A DNA stretch of 64,000 nucleotides from Planctomycetota bacterium (lineage in GTDB: Bacteria > Planctomycetota > Phycisphaerae > Phycisphaerales > UBA1924), in assembly GCA_018968885.1 (NCBI GenBank), contig JAGWZK010000003.1, positions 172,555 to 236,554 of the forward strand, read 5' to 3'. A program made the translations under genes and the position numbers. Position 1 is the stretch's first letter. The number at the start of each line of letters is the position of its first letter. The notes under the pieces are model-generated. The model searched no databases. It was given only the letters and a program-made list of their open reading frames with translations, and had not been told where the DNA came from. Shown piece after piece: positions 61,057 to 64,000 of this stretch.

Positions 61057-61869
61057 TCACTTCGTCGGCTCAAGGGCCTTGATGGCGTCCTTGGCATCCT
61101 TGACCTTCTTCTCCGCGGCCTTCACCGCATCGGTCGCTTTATCAGTCACGCTCGCTGCGGGCTTGGCAGCCGTTCCCTTGCGGGTGTACTTGGCTTCCAT
61201 CACCTTCATCTCCTGACCACCCTCGACTTCGTACATCGAGAACTCACGGGTGTTGGCATCGATGATCTTGCTCACCATGCGGCTCTCGCGCTTGGCGCCC
61301 GTCGCGGGATCGGTGTACGTTGCAGACATCCGCAGCATGTTGTCAGAGCTCATCGTGCCGGTATACAGCAGCTGGCAGGTTGACATGGTGTCGACCCACG
61401 AGCTTTCAAACTGCTTGGTCGCCTTGTTGAAACCGTGGAAGCCGCGGCCTTCGAACTTCTGGCCGTTGAACTCGCCCTTGAAGACGCCGAAGACGTAGCG
61501 GCCACCGAGGACCACTTCACACTTCTCTTCGCCCTTGCTCTCGTTCCACTTCTGCATGGAAGGATCGGACCAATCCAGATACTTCATGCTCACGTCCCAA
61601 TCGCCCGCCATGGTCGCCATCGCGGCGTGCTCAGCGCCGGGCTGGGCGGCCTCTTCCATCGCCTTCATGATTTCCTTCATGTCAGGCGCAGCAGGTGCCG
61701 CGGGGGTCGCGGCCTTGGCTGGCTGTGCGGCCGTGGCCGGTGTCGCCGGGGTCGCAGGCACAACCACCGCCGGTTTGGAAGGATCAACCTTGGGTGCAGC
61801 TTTCGGATCATCCGCCATGGCGATCGAACATGCGGACAACGCGACAACAACGAGCAAGCGAGCAGACAT
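61057..61869 (-). CDS. Exported DUF1579-family protein
   Basis: A 270-residue protein. ATG 61869 follows GGAGAGTCTC. The signal peptide is about 1-19 (LLVVVALSACSIAMA). A Pro/Ala/Thr linker (about 25-60; PATPATPATAAQPAK) leads to the DUF1579 domain: MATMAGDWDVSMKYLDW, YVFGVFKGEFNGQKFEGRGF, GFNKATKQFESSWVDTMST and LRMSATYTDPATGAKRESR. This domain has a lipocalin-like barrel; its function is not known. The C-terminus is a Lys/Ala-rich helix (VKAAEKKVKDAKDAIKA). Confidence 0.8.
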   Translation of the reverse strand: MSARLLVVVALSACSIAMADDPKAAPKVDPSKPAVVVPATPATPATAAQPAKAATPAAPAAPDMKEIMKAMEEAAQPGAEHAAMATMAGDWDVSMKYLDWSDPSMQKWNESKGEEKCEVVLGGRYVFGVFKGEFNGQKFEGRGFHGFNKATKQFESSWVDTMSTCQLLYTGTMSSDNMLRMSATYTDPATGAKRESRMVSKIIDANTREFSMYEVEGGQEMKVMEAKYTRKGTAAKPAASVTDKATDAVKAAEKKVKDAKDAIKALEPTK

Positions 61870-62027
61870 GAGACTCTCCAGACTTTCAATTTTGGTCGCG
61901 GCTGCGGTCGCTTCACGCGAGTTGATCGCACCGGCGACTGAGAGCGGCAAACGACAGGCCGAACTCCCGATCATTGTCCGAACATTAGGCACGTTCCCCC
62001 ACCAATGCGAGAGCCGGGCACCACTCG

Positions 62028-63233
62028 TTACACCCGCACAGTTTCCACGATTTCCAGCCCGAAACTCTCCAACCCCGGCCATGCTCTGTGCGCATTGGTG
62101 AGCAGGCGCATCTTGCGAATCCCCAGATTCCGCAGGATCTGGCCACCCACACCGAACTCGCGTTCACTCATGCCGCTGCTGGTGAGCGCGGGCAAATCCG
62201 GGTTGGCCGCGGTGCGTGCGGCTGCTGCAACTCCCAATGGTGATTGCAGCAGATTCTCCAGATCTTCTCCCGAAGCATGCGGATTGGTGCGCAGATACAC
62301 CACCGCTCCGCGTCCGGCATCCTGAATCGCCTTCATGCTGGCGCGCAGAGTCTTGCCCGTTGGTCCCGATGACCCTGAATCCAGATCGCCGAAGACATCT
62401 CCCAGAAGATGCCGCCGGTGCATTCGCACCAGCACAGGGTCTTCGATGTCACCATTCTGCTGCCCCACTCCACCCACCGTGAGCACCAGGTGCGGCAGCG
62501 GGTCCACCACACTGCGAAACGTATAGGCCGTGAACTCACCAAGCTCTGTGCGCAACGTGCGTCCATGCGTGGGAGCCAGACGCTGAATCAGACTCTCTCG
62601 CGCCAGTCGGTGTTCGATGATCTGCGCTACCGAGCACATCTTCATGCCGTGCTTCTTGCAGAATTCGATCAGGTCCGGCACACGGGCCATTTCCCCATCG
62701 GGCTTCATGATCTCAATGATGACTGCCGCGGGCTTCAGCCCTGCGAGACGGCAGAGATCAATCGACCCTTCGGTCTGTCCGGTCCGCACCAACACGCCAC
62801 CATCGCGCGAGCGCAGCGGATTGATGTGACCGGGCCTGACAAAGTCGGCTGCCGTCCGCGTCGGATCGATCGCCATCTGAATGCACTTGGAGCGCTCTTT
62901 GGCCGAGACTCCGGTGGTGCCACCATACTTAGGGTGCAGGTCGATCGATACGGTGAACGCCGTTCCCCGCGTCGTCGTATTCGTCGCCGATTGCGGATGC
63001 AGCTCAAGCCGGTCGCAGTCCTGCTCTGGCAGCGACAGGCACAGATAGCCAAGAGCATGTTGGAGCATGAAGGTGATCGCTTCCGGCGTGGCGAACTCCG
63101 CCGGCAGCACTAGATCCCCCTCATTCTCACGATTTTCATCGTCCGTGAGGATCACCATTTTGCCCGCACGCAGATCGGCGAGGCATGACTCAATCGAGGA
63201 AAATGGGCTTTGGGCGTTGGTCATCACCCGCAT
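62028..63233 (-). CDS. ribB: 3,4-dihydroxy-2-butanone 4-phosphate synthase with degenerate GTP-cyclohydrolase-II half (RibBX-like)
   Basis: A 401-residue riboflavin-pathway protein. The RibB half (about 1-210) has the acidic loop TDDENRENEGDLVLPAEF, TTGVSAKERSKCI and HINPLRSRDGGVLVRTGQTE. The last normally reads GHTEA; here a Gln replaces the metal-ligand His, a variant I believe occurs in other bacteria. The RibA half (about 215-400) keeps the fold, but the three zinc Cys of GTP cyclohydrolase II are absent: the ECLTGD position reads RRHLLGD and RCDCG reads DLDSGS. It should not cyclise GTP. Another RibA is expected elsewhere. It is preceded by the epimerase gene, 35 bases away. Confidence 0.85.
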   Translation of the reverse strand: MRVMTNAQSPFSSIESCLADLRAGKMVILTDDENRENEGDLVLPAEFATPEAITFMLQHALGYLCLSLPEQDCDRLELHPQSATNTTTRGTAFTVSIDLHPKYGGTTGVSAKERSKCIQMAIDPTRTAADFVRPGHINPLRSRDGGVLVRTGQTEGSIDLCRLAGLKPAAVIIEIMKPDGEMARVPDLIEFCKKHGMKMCSVAQIIEHRLARESLIQRLAPTHGRTLRTELGEFTAYTFRSVVDPLPHLVLTVGGVGQQNGDIEDPVLVRMHRRHLLGDVFGDLDSGSSGPTGKTLRASMKAIQDAGRGAVVYLRTNPHASGEDLENLLQSPLGVAAAARTAANPDLPALTSSGMSEREFGVGGQILRNLGIRKMRLLTNAHRAWPGLESFGLEIVETVRV

Positions 63234-63268
63234 CGTTGGCGGGCAAAAGTCGGCGTGATATCACCGGT

Positions 63269-64000
63269 TTACGCCGCCCGCTTCTGCCCCTCCACCGCGC
63301 CCACGATCTCATCCACGATCCGCGGCAGTGAATAAGTCAGGTTCCATCCCGGGTAGTGGCTCTTCAACTTCGTCAAGTCCGAGTAATAACAGATGTGGTC
63401 ACCGATCCGGTTCTTCGGTGAATACGTCAGTTGGGGCAGTTTCCCCGTCCGCTGCCGGATCAACTCCACACACTCCAGCAGACTCGCCGAATTCGCCTTG
63501 CCGCCACCCAGGTTGTACACCTCACCATGTCGCGGCTGCTGGGCAAATTGCCAGAAGGCATTCACCACGTCAAAGCAGTGGATCTGATCGCGCACCTGCT
63601 TGCCTTTGTACCCAAACACCGTGTACGGCTTCTCTTCCACCGCGCACTTCACCAGGTAATTCAGAAACCCGTGCAGTTCCACACCACTGTGCTGCGGGCC
63701 AGTCAGACATCCGCCACGAAACACGCCGATGTTCAGACCAAAGTACCTCCCGTACTCCTGCGCCAGCACATCGCCCGCCAGCTTGCTCGCGCCAAAGAGT
63801 GAGTGCAGCGTCTGATCCACTGAGAAGGTCTCAGCAATGCCCTTCGAGAGTGCCGCATCCGCATACTCAAACCGCGTGGGCAGTTCCGTCAGCGGCACAT
63901 GGTTTGGACCGTCCCCATACACCTTGTTCGTCGACACGTGAATGAACACACCCTGCGAGCGATGGCGACGAAACGCCTCCAGCAAATTCAGCGTCCCCGT
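63269..64000 (-). CDS. CDP-paratose 2-epimerase-like extended SDR (partial, N-terminus off the window)
   Basis: At least 243 residues of an NAD-dependent sugar-nucleotide epimerase/dehydratase; the N-terminal NAD-binding part lies beyond 64000, since the frame is open to the edge (TGTLNLLEAFRRH). Strong motifs are HVSTNKVYGDGPN, HSLFGASKLAGDVLAQEYGR, FRGGCLTGPQHSGVELHGF, VFGYKGKQVRDQIH and EVYNLGGGKANSASL. These match the CDP-paratose/tyvelose epimerase-like group. The YxxxK catalytic Tyr is Phe (FGASK), a substitution common to this subgroup as far as I know. The product is probably a nucleotide sugar for surface glycans. Confidence 0.88.
   Translation of the reverse strand, partial: TGTLNLLEAFRRHRSQGVFIHVSTNKVYGDGPNHVPLTELPTRFEYADAALSKGIAETFSVDQTLHSLFGASKLAGDVLAQEYGRYFGLNIGVFRGGCLTGPQHSGVELHGFLNYLVKCAVEEKPYTVFGYKGKQVRDQIHCFDVVNAFWQFAQQPRHGEVYNLGGGKANSASLLECVELIRQRTGKLPQLTYSPKNRIGDHICYYSDLTKLKSHYPGWNLTYSLPRIVDEIVGAVEGQKRAA

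Noticed and set aside
1..64000. CRISPR arrays, rRNA genes, insertion sequences or prophage
   Set aside because: No regularly spaced repeats, rRNA sequence, transposase or phage structural gene was seen on either strand.

Overview
The window looks like chromosomal DNA of a GC-rich planctomycete, most likely class Phycisphaerae. This is inferred from three things. Four secreted proteins end in paired EF-hand-like repeats with the core FFDYLDFVAAF, most of them ending at or near a Gly-Cys. Several others end in PEP-CTERM-like tails (Pro-rich turn, hydrophobic stretch, Arg run). The housekeeping genes are of planctomycete type. I see no rRNA, CRISPR array, insertion sequence or prophage. One tRNA (Leu, UAG) is present.

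Layout. 1-2055: a branched-chain amino acid ABC transporter (livK, then livH running off the left edge). 2375-6448: a secreted GH15 glucoamylase-like enzyme with a C-terminal dockerin-like pair, followed by a broken secreted gene with the same tail. 6474-12379: a VOC protein, a membrane-anchored protein, lexA with a putative SOS leader region, dprA, a lipoprotein and a SpoIID/LytB lipoprotein. 12460-16210: two ketosynthase-like enzymes flanking an unusual RGG-tailed GxxExxY protein. 16243-19560: upp, a sulfotransferase fused to a Wzt-C-like domain, and a PEP-CTERM-like protein. 19888-23001: a NeuD-like acyltransferase (apparently leaderless), tRNA-Leu, a DoxX-like protein, and two translationally coupled phosphatases (HAD and IMPase type). 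23085-27634: a FIST-domain protein with two hybrid histidine kinases. 27650-29520: ispD and an MscS channel.

29542-43342 is a long minus-strand block: nuoJ-nuoK-nuoL-nuoM-nuoN, trpE, clpS, a 2-hydroxyacid dehydrogenase, argS and pepA, with several ATGA overlaps. Divergent from it are pgsA and pgpA, two consecutive steps of phosphatidylglycerol synthesis. 44983-50613 carries a BNR/sortilin-type lipoprotein with dockerin-like tail, a tandem pair of paralogous PEP-CTERM-like proteins (the first broken by an in-frame stop) and an M28 peptidase preceded by a perfect parS-like palindrome. 50618-53758 (minus) has a PrcB-like protein and a three-gene operon: a Cys-rich secreted peptide, an unknown anchored protein and a MauE-pseudopilin fusion. 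53888-60932 holds an FlgM-like protein, a lipoprotein, comEC, a HIT protein, a PilZ-like protein and a secreted subtilase with dockerin-like tail. 61057-64000 (minus) has a DUF1579-like protein, a RibB protein with degenerate RibA half, and a partial CDP-paratose epimerase-like gene.

The secretome genes point to a heterotroph that anchors polysaccharide- and protein-degrading enzymes at its surface by two parallel C-terminal signals. dprA and comEC suggest DNA uptake, and lexA indicates an SOS response. The least explained parts are the lexA leader operon, the Cys-rich/MauE-pseudopilin operon, the RGG-GxxExxY fusion, the FIST-kinase cassette and the parS-like site.
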